Shown here: in pieces, positions 1-5,657 of the stretch
Layout of the letters: every line of letters starts with the position of its first letter
Position numbering within the stretch: the first letter of the stretch is position 1
DNA from: an uncultured Clostridia bacterium
GTDB lineage: Bacteria; Bacillota; Clostridia; Oscillospirales; Acutalibacteraceae
Direction: 5' to 3'
Assembly (NCBI GenBank): GCA_947165115.1
Contig: CAMUZD010000127.1
Coordinates: 1 to 5,657, forward strand
Length of the DNA: 5,657 nucleotides
Translations under genes and position numbers: made by a program
Notes under the pieces: generated by a model
The model's database searches: none
What the model was told of the DNA's origin: nothing
What the model saw: only the letters and a program-made list of their open reading frames with translations

Positions 1-2984
1 TCCGATAATTCCGGATTCCAACCTGCGAATATGAATCTTAAATCCTCTGTCTGGGGCCTCGACGGAGTTTTGCCTCTGTATTCCGGTGTTTCACCTGCGG
101 TAAGAAGACTTCTCTTAAGCAATGCGCCGTCATAATTCACAAAATCTATTTTGAAGATTTCTTCATCGTCTATGCCTAAACTGCCATCCCAGATTGCATA
201 CAAAGTAGTATCTTCAACAATAGTAATATATGTTAATACCGTTTCTCCTGCAGGAGGCATATTGTCATTATAAAGGATCCCCGTTGAGCTGAACCACTGC
301 CCGCTGCCGTCGGATTCAGTGTTCCAGCCTATGAAACTTAATCCTGAAACTGTAGGCACGCGGTCGGTTATTGCAGCAGTAGCTGCGCCGCTCTCGTCAA
401 CTTCAAATATATTGCGCGGAGGATTCGGCATATTTTTAACATTGGCAACCGGAATATTCTTATCATAGGTAAGGCTGACTTTTCCGCCTTTCAACAACAC
501 GCCGTCAACGCGCCAGTTGGGCAAGCCTGCAGCGTCATCGGCAATTCTTTTCACAACATACCAGACTACCATGTCGATATCGGGATCGTATGGTATAGAA
601 TCATTATTCAAAACACGGGCGATATCGGCATCGGAAGGAACCTTTGCCAGATAGCCTTCAACACCGTTTACATCATAATAAAAGGCGGCGGATTGATTCA
701 GAGCACCCTCAATATAAATGCCGGATTTGGCGTAACAATCTATTGGCTGATTGCTGGGCTCCGCGGGGATAATTTCATCAGTCCTTATGTAAAACGTCGC
801 GTTTTCCGTTTTCTTTACCCAAATCGCATAAAGAGTTACGGAGTTTTGCATGACATATATCTGACCGGGTAAATATATGGGGCGGCTGGCGCTTAAGTTT
901 GTATTTAAAACTGCATCGGGATATTCGCTCCAGCCGTAAAATACATACTCGCCGTCATCCTCGGGATATTCGGCATCAGGCTCATTTAACAGTATTGAAC
1001 GGGAGTCGTCATAAGAAGAAAACACTACAGGGTCCGGCACGGTGCCGTAACCGCCGTTAAGGTCAAAGGTAACAGTGCTCAAACCGGTGGTTGAACTGCC
1101 GTGTTGAACATAAACATAAACCGAATCGGTAATACCGTCTGCCGTAGCCGTTATTATCGAGGGGGTTGATGTGGATAAGCCGTTGGAAGTAACGGTTACG
1201 TTTGCGCTTGCGAACTCTTCGGTTACAGGGTTAGAGGCTGTAGGCTTAGGCAGCGGATTCCCCAGATAAGTTTTAAATGAAGTGGATTTCCAATCTGCCT
1301 CTCTGCCGTCTGCGGTCTTAAGCGTGACAACGTCATTCGGGTAAATAGCGATATACCTCGCAGCGCTTATTATATCGCTCCCTGTCACTTTCACATATAT
1401 CTCATCGCTGTAAGTCTTTCCGTCTGCTGATATCGAAACCCTTACTTTAGCAAAATCGCTTGAAGTTTTATTAATCGCCTTAACCACAGCAGATGAACCG
1501 GATGAATTAACATTATCAACCGGGCAGGTGCCAGTTCCGGAGATGTTTTCGTTGTTTGGCGCAATTGATGCCTCCCAGTGTATTGCGGAATATTCCGAAA
1601 ATCCGATGATTTCCGTATTCAGTTGCGCAGAGCCGTTGGGAGCGAGTGAAAGAACCCCGTCGGCGCCCAATCCAACGCCTGTTATCCTTATGGATTTTTC
1701 GCCGCTCGGCGTGACGGTTACATATACCGTATCATAATATCCTTCGTTTGCTGCCGTAACTACAACGGGTGAGTCGGAACGCAGTCTGCCTGTAATTGTT
1801 ATATTCTTACCAACCGTGCTGTTGAGCTTGACGGGAACTCTGCCGCCGTCGGCGGTCGCACTCCAGATTGTGGCGGTCGCGTCAGCACCGGAAACCAGTG
1901 CCGATAAAGCCACCGTTTCCCCTTCTTCGATTGTAATGTGTTTTATGCCAGATCCCGTTGTAATGCCGCTGCCGATAATTCTTAGTGAAGGAACCGGATC
2001 GTTAATAACATAAACGGTTTTTGTGCGTGTAACGGTGCCGTCTGTTGCGGTTGCTTTTACCGCCACTATAGTATCCGAGGTTTCCGTTCTCGTTACGGTT
2101 GCAGAGCTGTTAAAATTCGAAGTCACGCTCACAAGATCGGGGCGGCTGCTCTCCCATGTTATTACAGAGCCGCTAAATCCTTCGGTCAAAGCTTCCAGCT
2201 CGGCAGTGCTCCCGACGCTGTTGAGAGTAATCGGCGACAGGATTTCGTCACCGTTTTGCGCAATTGTTATGCTTTTCTTTTCAACTACAGTTACTGTTAC
2301 AGTATCGGAATATATTTCAGAACTGCCGCCGCGCATCGAAACAGTTACGACACCTGTGCCGATGCTGTTCGCCTTGACATAATAAGCTTCGTTTTGTCTG
2401 CCGCTACCGTGGGCGCCCAGTGTAATCCAACTGCTATTGGGAGTTTTGCTCCAGGTGAGCTTTGTAGTCGATTGCGAGGCGGTAAACCCAAATCTTTCGG
2501 CAAACAGAACACAAGCCTCGCCGACCTCGAGAGTAATGTTTTTCGGGTTGACAACTATTCCTTTGACAATCACAGAGCATTTGCGAGTGTATATGTTATT
2601 GCTCGTATCGGTAACCGTAGCTGTTATTGTTGCAGAGCCGGTTGAAAATGCGAAAGCCGACACCGTATATTGCAAGCCGGTCGATTCAAAGCCTCCGGGA
2701 GCAACATAAGAACTCGCGGCGCTGACTGAAAAATTATCTGCAACACAAGTATCCGAACTTGTAAAAACAACAGAAGCAATCTGATTATTATTGGGGTCTG
2801 TTCCAAGACCTTCAACCGCAAGGGTAAACTCAGCTGTGCTTCCTGCATCAGTTACAATCTCGGAAGGATCCAGAGTCAGCACAACTTCAGAATGAGCCGA
2901 CGAAATCAATCCTGCGACGGAAACAGTGCCGAGGATAAGTAATATAGTAAGAGTAAGAGATATTATTTTACGCATTGTTTTCAT
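1..2984 (-). CDS. Giant secreted modular surface protein, Ig-like (BIG2-type) domains plus Listeria-Bacteroides repeats; C-terminus beyond left edge
   Basis: The frame is open for 994 codons from ATG at 2984 to the left edge, where the protein is cut. I translated it line by line and found no internal stop. Residues 1-32 form a signal peptide: basic MKTMRK, a hydrophobic core, and a likely cleavage after AHS. Then come about six beta-rich modules of roughly 95-110 residues (about 33-141, 142-235, 236-328, 329-426, 427-535, 536-629). Most end in an alternating strand such as VTVTVVE or VYVTVTP and resemble bacterial Ig-like BIG2 folds. Residues 636-722 are a Listeria-Bacteroides repeat (VTFDLNGGYG start, YGWS, end LYAIW). 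Residues 725-832 are an unnamed domain. Residues 835-932 are a second such repeat (FIGWNTESDGSG, LYAIW). Residues 945-994 begin a further B-repeat-like unit (FVNYDGALLK, FAGWNPELS). The export signal and modules predict a surface adhesin or matrix protein; the ligand is unknown. No LPXTG, SLH or other anchor is visible because the C-terminus is missing. Confidence 0.93.
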   Translation of the reverse strand, partial: MKTMRKIISLTLTILLILGTVSVAGLISSAHSEVVLTLDPSEIVTDAGSTAEFTLAVEGLGTDPNNNQIASVVFTSSDTCVADNFSVSAASSYVAPGGFESTGLQYTVSAFAFSTGSATITATVTDTSNNIYTRKCSVIVKGIVVNPKNITLEVGEACVLFAERFGFTASQSTTKLTWSKTPNSSWITLGAHGSGRQNEAYYVKANSIGTGVVTVSMRGGSSEIYSDTVTVTVVEKKSITIAQNGDEILSPITLNSVGSTAELEALTEGFSGSVITWESSRPDLVSVTSNFNSSATVTRTETSDTIVAVKATATDGTVTRTKTVYVINDPVPSLRIIGSGITTGSGIKHITIEEGETVALSALVSGADATATIWSATADGGRVPVKLNSTVGKNITITGRLRSDSPVVVTAANEGYYDTVYVTVTPSGEKSIRITGVGLGADGVLSLAPNGSAQLNTEIIGFSEYSAIHWEASIAPNNENISGTGTCPVDNVNSSGSSAVVKAINKTSSDFAKVRVSISADGKTYSDEIYVKVTGSDIISAARYIAIYPNDVVTLKTADGREADWKSTSFKTYLGNPLPKPTASNPVTEEFASANVTVTSNGLSTSTPSIITATADGITDSVYVYVQHGSSTTGLSTVTFDLNGGYGTVPDPVVFSSYDDSRSILLNEPDAEYPEDDGEYVFYGWSEYPDAVLNTNLSASRPIYLPGQIYVMQNSVTLYAIWVKKTENATFYIRTDEIIPAEPSNQPIDCYAKSGIYIEGALNQSAAFYYDVNGVEGYLAKVPSDADIARVLNNDSIPYDPDIDMVVWYVVKRIADDAAGLPNWRVDGVLLKGGKVSLTYDKNIPVANVKNMPNPPRNIFEVDESGAATAAITDRVPTVSGLSFIGWNTESDGSGQWFSSTGILYNDNMPPAGETVLTYITIVEDTTLYAIWDGSLGIDDEEIFKIDFVNYDGALLKRSLLTAGETPEYRGKTPSRPQTEDLRFIFAGWNPELS

Positions 2985-2990
2985 ATCATT

Positions 2991-2997
2991 CCCTCCC
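2991..2997 (-). promoter_or_regulatory. Ribosome-binding site of the surface-protein gene
   Basis: On the minus strand GGGAGGG lies six bases before ATG at 2984, a strong Shine-Dalgarno at normal spacing. It decides the start: the ATG at 2989 is followed within two codons by a stop (ATG ATA TGA), and starting at 2984 gives a complete signal peptide with a basic N-terminus. Confidence 0.85.
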
Positions 2998-3014
2998 GAA
3001 ACACTACTTAAAAA

Positions 3015-3054
3015 ATTCTAATTTATTCTATCATAATGTTCAAGTGAAATACAA
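3015..3054 (-). promoter_or_regulatory. Candidate sigma-A promoter(s) of the surface-protein gene, two overlapping versions
   Basis: Read on the minus strand, TTGAAC (3038-3043) is separated by 17 bases from TAGAAT (3015-3020), a good match to TTGACA-17-TATAAT. A second pair overlaps it: TTGTAT (3049-3054), 18 bases, TAGAAT (3025-3030). The hexamer TAGAAT therefore occurs twice, ten bases apart. Transcription would start near 3008 or 3018 and leave a short leader of about 25-35 bases before the ATG at 2984. The surrounding DNA is very AT-rich, so chance matches are possible; no operator repeat was recognised. Confidence 0.55.
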
Positions 3055-3154
3055 TAGATATTTTATGTTTAAAGCGAAACCTCTGAACGAATGAAAAGAT
3101 ACATAATATTATTCTCCGGCTACCCACACACTCAGGATGAAAAACAGATAAAAG

Positions 3155-3180
3155 AAAGGCACGGAGACATCCGTGCCTTT
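3155..3180 (-). terminator. Rho-independent terminator of the propeller gene
   Basis: Perfect 11-bp inverted repeat AAAGGCACGGA / TCCGTGCCTTT with a 4-base loop, starting 14 bases after the TAA at 3195-3197. On the minus strand the stem is followed by a T-rich stretch (CTTTTATCTGTTTTT, 3140-3154). It separates this transcript from the promoter of the surface-protein gene downstream. Confidence 0.9.
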
Positions 3181-3194
3181 ATGTTTTCAGATGT

Positions 3195-4052
3195 TTATGC
3201 CGCTGTTTTGGAGACGGGCTCGGGGATTTCGGCGGTGGTCGAGAATTCAATCGTATCGATTCTCGCGATGAATCCGCCTGCATCCGGCTTCATTATGTTA
3301 TAGCCGATGAACATCGCTCCGCCGAAGAAGAAAATGTTTTCCGCTTCGTTTACCGTATCGGGCAGGACTGCGTAGCCCTGCGGATTGCCCTGCAGATCGT
3401 ATTTATAGACGATATTCGGATTGTAGAAGAGCGAATAGAGATATTCGCCGTCCGAACCGAGGCTCTGGCGCGTGTATTTATTCTCGGGATTGTCAATCAC
3501 GCCGAGCGCGTTGAAATTCTCATCATAACGGACAATATCGCATGAATTCGAGATGCCCGCATACCAGCATTTGCCCGTGCCGACATAGGCGATTGAATAA
3601 ATCTTGCGGTCGAGTGTTTTCGTGCCCTTGATTTCAAGCTTGACGGGATCGACAAAGGTGATGGTTGTATAATTCGGCTTGTTGTTGCTGATGACGAGCA
3701 GCTTGTTTTCCTCGTCATAGGTCATGTCGTTCGCGTGGTCGATTCTGAGCTCGTCGCTAGCCTCGACAACCTGCCATTTTTCCGGATTGATTTTGATAAT
3801 CCTGCAGGGGACCTCTGTCTCTTCAGCGTCGGGATTTATCATAATCTGATAGATGTAAGTTCCGTCGGTGCAGCCGCCCTCGACCGTTCTTATCTGCTCG
3901 AAGGGCTCGAACGCGATGACCGTCGTCTGCGTTACCTTGGGAACCTCGGGCGGTTTCTCGGGAGACATGATTCCGAGAGCCGTGAGAATCGCCGTGAAAA
4001 TCGCGGCAAAACTCTTAAAGAAGCCGATAATGGCTTCAAAGAAGCTTTCCAT
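3195..4052 (-). CDS. Membrane-anchored probable beta-propeller protein of unknown function
   Basis: The protein has 285 residues, starts with ATG at 4052 and ends in TAA. Residues 4-27 are an almost uncharged hydrophobic helix (only Glu6 and Lys13 break it). It looks like an N-terminal membrane anchor with the rest outside the cell; there is no lipobox and no basic n-region. A Pro-rich linker (31-38, PEKPPEVP) follows. Residues about 50-270 contain repeated short beta units: GGCTDGTYIYQ (59-69), HANDMTYDEENKLLVISNN (106-124), YSIAYVGTGKCWYAG (152-166), SLGSDGEYLYSLFY (197-210) and NIFFFGGAMFIGY (239-251). Each is followed by a strand such as IVRYD or VYKYD. This spacing of about 40-50 residues fits a five- or six-bladed propeller of the SMP-30/YncE/NHL kind, but no catalytic set is recognisable. 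Four cysteines (61, 83, 162, 171) are present. The gene has its own promoter and terminator, so it is probably monocistronic. I do not recognise a named family; substrate and partner are unknown. Confidence 0.85.
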   Translation of the reverse strand: MESFFEAIIGFFKSFAAIFTAILTALGIMSPEKPPEVPKVTQTTVIAFEPFEQIRTVEGGCTDGTYIYQIMINPDAEETEVPCRIIKINPEKWQVVEASDELRIDHANDMTYDEENKLLVISNNKPNYTTITFVDPVKLEIKGTKTLDRKIYSIAYVGTGKCWYAGISNSCDIVRYDENFNALGVIDNPENKYTRQSLGSDGEYLYSLFYNPNIVYKYDLQGNPQGYAVLPDTVNEAENIFFFGGAMFIGYNIMKPDAGGFIARIDTIEFSTTAEIPEPVSKTAA

Positions 4053-4062
4053 AATTGAATTT

Positions 4063-4067
4063 TCCCC
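4063..4067 (-). promoter_or_regulatory. Weak or distant ribosome-binding site of the propeller gene
   Basis: GGGGA on the minus strand lies ten bases before ATG at 4052, longer than the usual 5-9. No better G-rich motif is near. The next in-frame ATG (codon 29, in GIMSPEK) lacks any Shine-Dalgarno and would delete the membrane helix, so the 4052 start is preferred. Confidence 0.5.
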
Positions 4068-4082
4068 GTTTCATAGATTGCG

Positions 4083-4116
4083 GTGCGCATTTCGGGCTGT
4101 TCCGCGGCCCGCGCAC
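4083..4116 (-). promoter_or_regulatory. GC-rich hairpin in the 5' leader of the propeller gene
   Basis: Inverted repeat GTGCGC (4083-4088) / GCGCAC (4111-4116), extended inside by GGGC (4094-4097) / GCCC (4107-4110), with a 5-base bulge and a 9-base loop. It sits between the predicted transcription start (about 4122) and the ATG at 4052, so it would fold near the 5' end of the mRNA. No T-run follows, so it does not look like a terminator or attenuator. It may stabilise the mRNA or be a regulatory leader; I match it to no known riboswitch. Confidence 0.5.
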
Positions 4117-4128
4117 AAATCAAGCGGT

Positions 4129-4157
4129 ATTATATACCTTTAATATGAGAATGTCAT
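4129..4157 (-). promoter_or_regulatory. Sigma-A promoter of the propeller gene
   Basis: On the minus strand ATGACA (4152-4157, five of six to TTGACA), a 17-base spacer, then a perfect TATAAT (4129-4134). Predicted transcription start is near 4122, giving a leader of about 70 bases. It begins just past the upstream gene's terminator, which supports an independent transcription unit. Confidence 0.8.
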
Positions 4158-4183
4158 TAACAAATTGTAAATTTCACAAAAGA

Positions 4184-4207
4184 GCCCTCCCCGAAAACGG
4201 AGAGGGC
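4184..4207 (-). terminator. Rho-independent terminator of the ABC permease gene
   Basis: 10-bp stem GCCCTCTCCG / CGGGGAGGGC around a TTTT loop when read on the minus strand, with a single G-U wobble, then TCTTTTG. It starts 19 bases after the TAA at 4227-4229. The U-tract is short. A run of eight T (4214-4221) on the plus-strand side might allow weak termination in the other direction, but the stem is perfect only as minus-strand RNA. Confidence 0.82.
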
Positions 4208-4226
4208 GGTGTGTTTTTTTTGCTCT

Positions 4227-5657
4227 TTACTCTGTCCTGAGCGCCACGACAGGATCTTTCTTTGAGGCGATTCGGGCGGGGATGAGGCCTGCGACGAAGG
4301 TCAGGAACATACTTATAATTATGAGTATAATCGCGCCGTTCATCGGCAGCTGCGCCACATGGGGCAGGGTTGTAAGATACTTGATTACTATATTTATCGG
4401 GATAATCAGCAGGAGTGTTACCCCTATGCCGATGGCTCCCGAAACAAAGCCGACTGTCAGCGTCTCGGCGTTGAATACGCGGGAAACATCCCTCTTGCTC
4501 GCGCCGATTGCGCGCAGAATGCCGATTTCCTTGGTTCTTTCAAGAACGGAAATATAGGTGATAATTCCGATCATAATTGAGGAAACGACGAGCGAAATCG
4601 CGACAAATGCGATAAGGACATAGGAAATGATATTGACTATCTTTGTGACCGATTTGAGCATTATGCCGATGAAATCGGTGTATTTTATCGATTTTTCCTC
4701 GCCCTTGGACTCGTTATATTCCTCGATTATATTTGAAATGATGTCCTTTGATTCAAAATCCTTCGGATAAATGTTTATCTGCTTGGGATTGCTGAGATCC
4801 GCAACGCCGAGAATCTCGAGCGCCTCGTCATAGCTGCCCGCGAGCGGCTCGGGTTCCGGCTCGGGTTCCGGTTCGGGCTCGGCGGGAGTTTCCTGCGCGT
4901 CCTCTTCGCCCTTTTCATCGGGATTGTCCGCTTCCTCGCCGGGTGTTTCATCTTCGGGATTGACGGGCACGCCCATATCATCATAAGCGCCGGATACCAT
5001 GGCGTTGAGCATCTTGAGCTTGGTTTCCTTATCCATCATCGAGAGGTAGGTATATGCCTGCTCGCCGGAGATTGTGCCGTAACCGGGAATCTCATAGCCC
5101 GAGAGCATCTCGTTCATATTCGCGATAAGCTCTCTTCTCTCGGAAATAGTCAGCACGCTCTTGAGCATGAGCTCGACGGTGCGCTTCATCTTTGCGGCTT
5201 CCTCGCCGCTGTATTTCTGATCTATCTTGGCGTAAATCTCTTCCTCGGTCGCGGAGGGAAGGGACGACATATCGGGCAGCGCGGTCGCGGTGAAACTCGC
5301 CTGCGGGGCCTCGCCCGAATAAGCGAGAGACGAAACAACGGGCTTCTCAAATGCCGCGGCGGGTTTTGCGGCGGCTGTTGTCTTTTCGGGCTCTGCCGCT
5401 TTCTCATCCGCCTTCTTTTCCTCTTTGGCGTCTGCCTTTTCTTCCTCTTCGGTCTTCGGGAACGGGATGCCGGTGAATACGTCTGTTTCGGGATGCGCCT
5501 TCTGCTGCTTTACTATCTCGGCCTCGTCGGTTTTCTTTGCCGTGTGCTCGACCAGAGATGGCAGATAGCCGACCGTTCCCATCGTGGCGACTGCCACCGA
5601 ATCCTCGGCGGGTCTGATAATGCCGACAATCGTGATATCCTCGCCGCCGGCGATTGT
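4227..5657 (-). CDS. ABC transporter permease, FtsX/MacB type, C-terminal part (N-terminus beyond right edge)
   Basis: The frame is open to the right edge, giving 476 visible residues; the true start is outside. GTG at 5597 is not credible as a start, since coding continues upstream as ITIVGIIRP and no Shine-Dalgarno precedes it. Residues 1 to about 335 are the extracytoplasmic part, which resembles the MacB-like core of Firmicutes permeases (ITIVGIIRP, VGYLPSLVEH, VFTGIPF, INIYPKDFESKD, IIEEYNE). Two low-complexity insertions break it: Lys/Glu/Ala-rich about 68-103, and Glu/Pro-rich about 234-272 ending in six EP pairs. The FtsX domain follows: TM1 about 340-370, the conserved cytoplasmic loop ERTKEIGILRAIGASKRDV (373-391), TM2 about 398-422, TM3 about 441-460, and a family-typical end DPVVALRTE. 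Such permeases use ATP hydrolysed by an ABC subunit, often fused at the N-terminus in this group, for peptide or lipid efflux, antimicrobial-peptide resistance or mechanotransmission. The ATPase and the substrate cannot be seen here. Confidence 0.93.
   Translation of the reverse strand, partial: TIAGGEDITIVGIIRPAEDSVAVATMGTVGYLPSLVEHTAKKTDEAEIVKQQKAHPETDVFTGIPFPKTEEEEKADAKEEKKADEKAAEPEKTTAAAKPAAAFEKPVVSSLAYSGEAPQASFTATALPDMSSLPSATEEEIYAKIDQKYSGEEAAKMKRTVELMLKSVLTISERRELIANMNEMLSGYEIPGYGTISGEQAYTYLSMMDKETKLKMLNAMVSGAYDDMGVPVNPEDETPGEEADNPDEKGEEDAQETPAEPEPEPEPEPEPLAGSYDEALEILGVADLSNPKQINIYPKDFESKDIISNIIEEYNESKGEEKSIKYTDFIGIMLKSVTKIVNIISYVLIAFVAISLVVSSIMIGIITYISVLERTKEIGILRAIGASKRDVSRVFNAETLTVGFVSGAIGIGVTLLLIIPINIVIKYLTTLPHVAQLPMNGAIILIIISMFLTFVAGLIPARIASKKDPVVALRTE
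4845..4880 (-). repeat. Three tandem 12-bp repeats encoding a Glu-Pro tract in the permease
   Basis: On the plus strand the unit CGGCTCGGGTTC occurs at 4845-4856 and 4857-4868, and with two differences at 4869-4880. On the coding strand it gives alternating Glu and Pro, part of a tract of six EP pairs in the extracytoplasmic domain. Because the unit is a multiple of three bases, gain or loss of copies would change tract length without a frameshift. Confidence 0.85.

Noticed and set aside
1528..2709. Several plus-strand open frames of 65-129 codons
   Set aside because: They lie antisense to the 994-codon surface-protein frame. Their translations are low-complexity Val/Thr/Ser/Pro-rich shadows of beta-strand codons, and no Shine-Dalgarno or family motif supports them.
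3067..3080. Imperfect palindrome GTTTAAAGCGAAAC as an operator
   Set aside because: Only four base pairs at each end match, and such patterns are common in AT-rich DNA.
3091..3303. Plus-strand frame of 70 codons
   Set aside because: It runs straight through the terminator hairpin of the propeller gene and then antisense to its 3' end; no recognisable protein signature.
4214..4221. Run of eight T on the plus strand after the hairpin, as a terminator for a plus-strand gene
   Set aside because: No plus-strand gene ends here, the run is six bases from the stem, and the stem pairs perfectly only in minus-strand RNA, where it serves the permease gene.
3735..4240. Plus-strand frames over the start of the propeller gene and its promoter region
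   Set aside because: Mostly antisense to the propeller coding region or crossing its promoter and leader; no ribosome-binding site or recognisable motif.
5595..5597. GTG as start of the permease gene
   Set aside because: The frame stays open to the right edge and the upstream residues (ITIVGIIRP) match the conserved core of this permease type, so the gene is simply cut by the window.
1..5657. CRISPR array, tRNA, rRNA, insertion sequence or prophage module
   Set aside because: I saw no spaced direct repeats, cloverleaf sequence, rRNA signature, transposase motif or terminal inverted repeats on either strand.

Overview
The window most resembles the chromosome of a low-to-medium GC Gram-positive bacterium, probably a gut or rumen Clostridia relative (Oscillospiraceae/Lachnospiraceae-like), possibly from a metagenome. 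Three things point that way. There is a very long secreted protein built of Ig-like modules followed by Listeria-Bacteroides (InlB B-type) repeats. There is an ABC-transporter permease of the Firmicutes FtsX/MacB type. The promoters are sigma-A-like, with a G-rich Shine-Dalgarno before the large gene. This is inference from protein style; there is no rRNA or marker gene here.

All three genes lie on the minus strand, so the window reads right to left. From the right edge to 4227 is the C-terminal 476 residues of an ABC-transporter permease: part of the extracytoplasmic region, then a three-helix FtsX domain. It continues off the right edge. A terminator hairpin (4184-4207) follows its stop. 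Next come a strong-looking promoter (4129-4157), a GC-rich hairpin in the 5' leader (4083-4116), and a 285-residue membrane-anchored, probable beta-propeller protein (3195-4052) with its own terminator (3155-3180). The intergenic region at 2985-3194 holds that terminator and the promoter and ribosome-binding site of the third gene. From 2984 to the left edge runs one uninterrupted frame of 994 codons, the N-terminal part of a giant secreted, probably cell-surface, protein.

The signals suggest three separate transcription units rather than one operon. The common theme is the cell envelope: a membrane transporter, an anchored extracytoplasmic propeller and a modular surface protein. No sequence evidence shows that they work together. 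No mobile element, tRNA, rRNA or CRISPR array was seen. The least explained parts are the uncharacterised domain between the B-repeats of the surface protein, the propeller family with its acidic membrane anchor, the structured leader of the propeller gene, and the charged low-complexity insertions in the permease.
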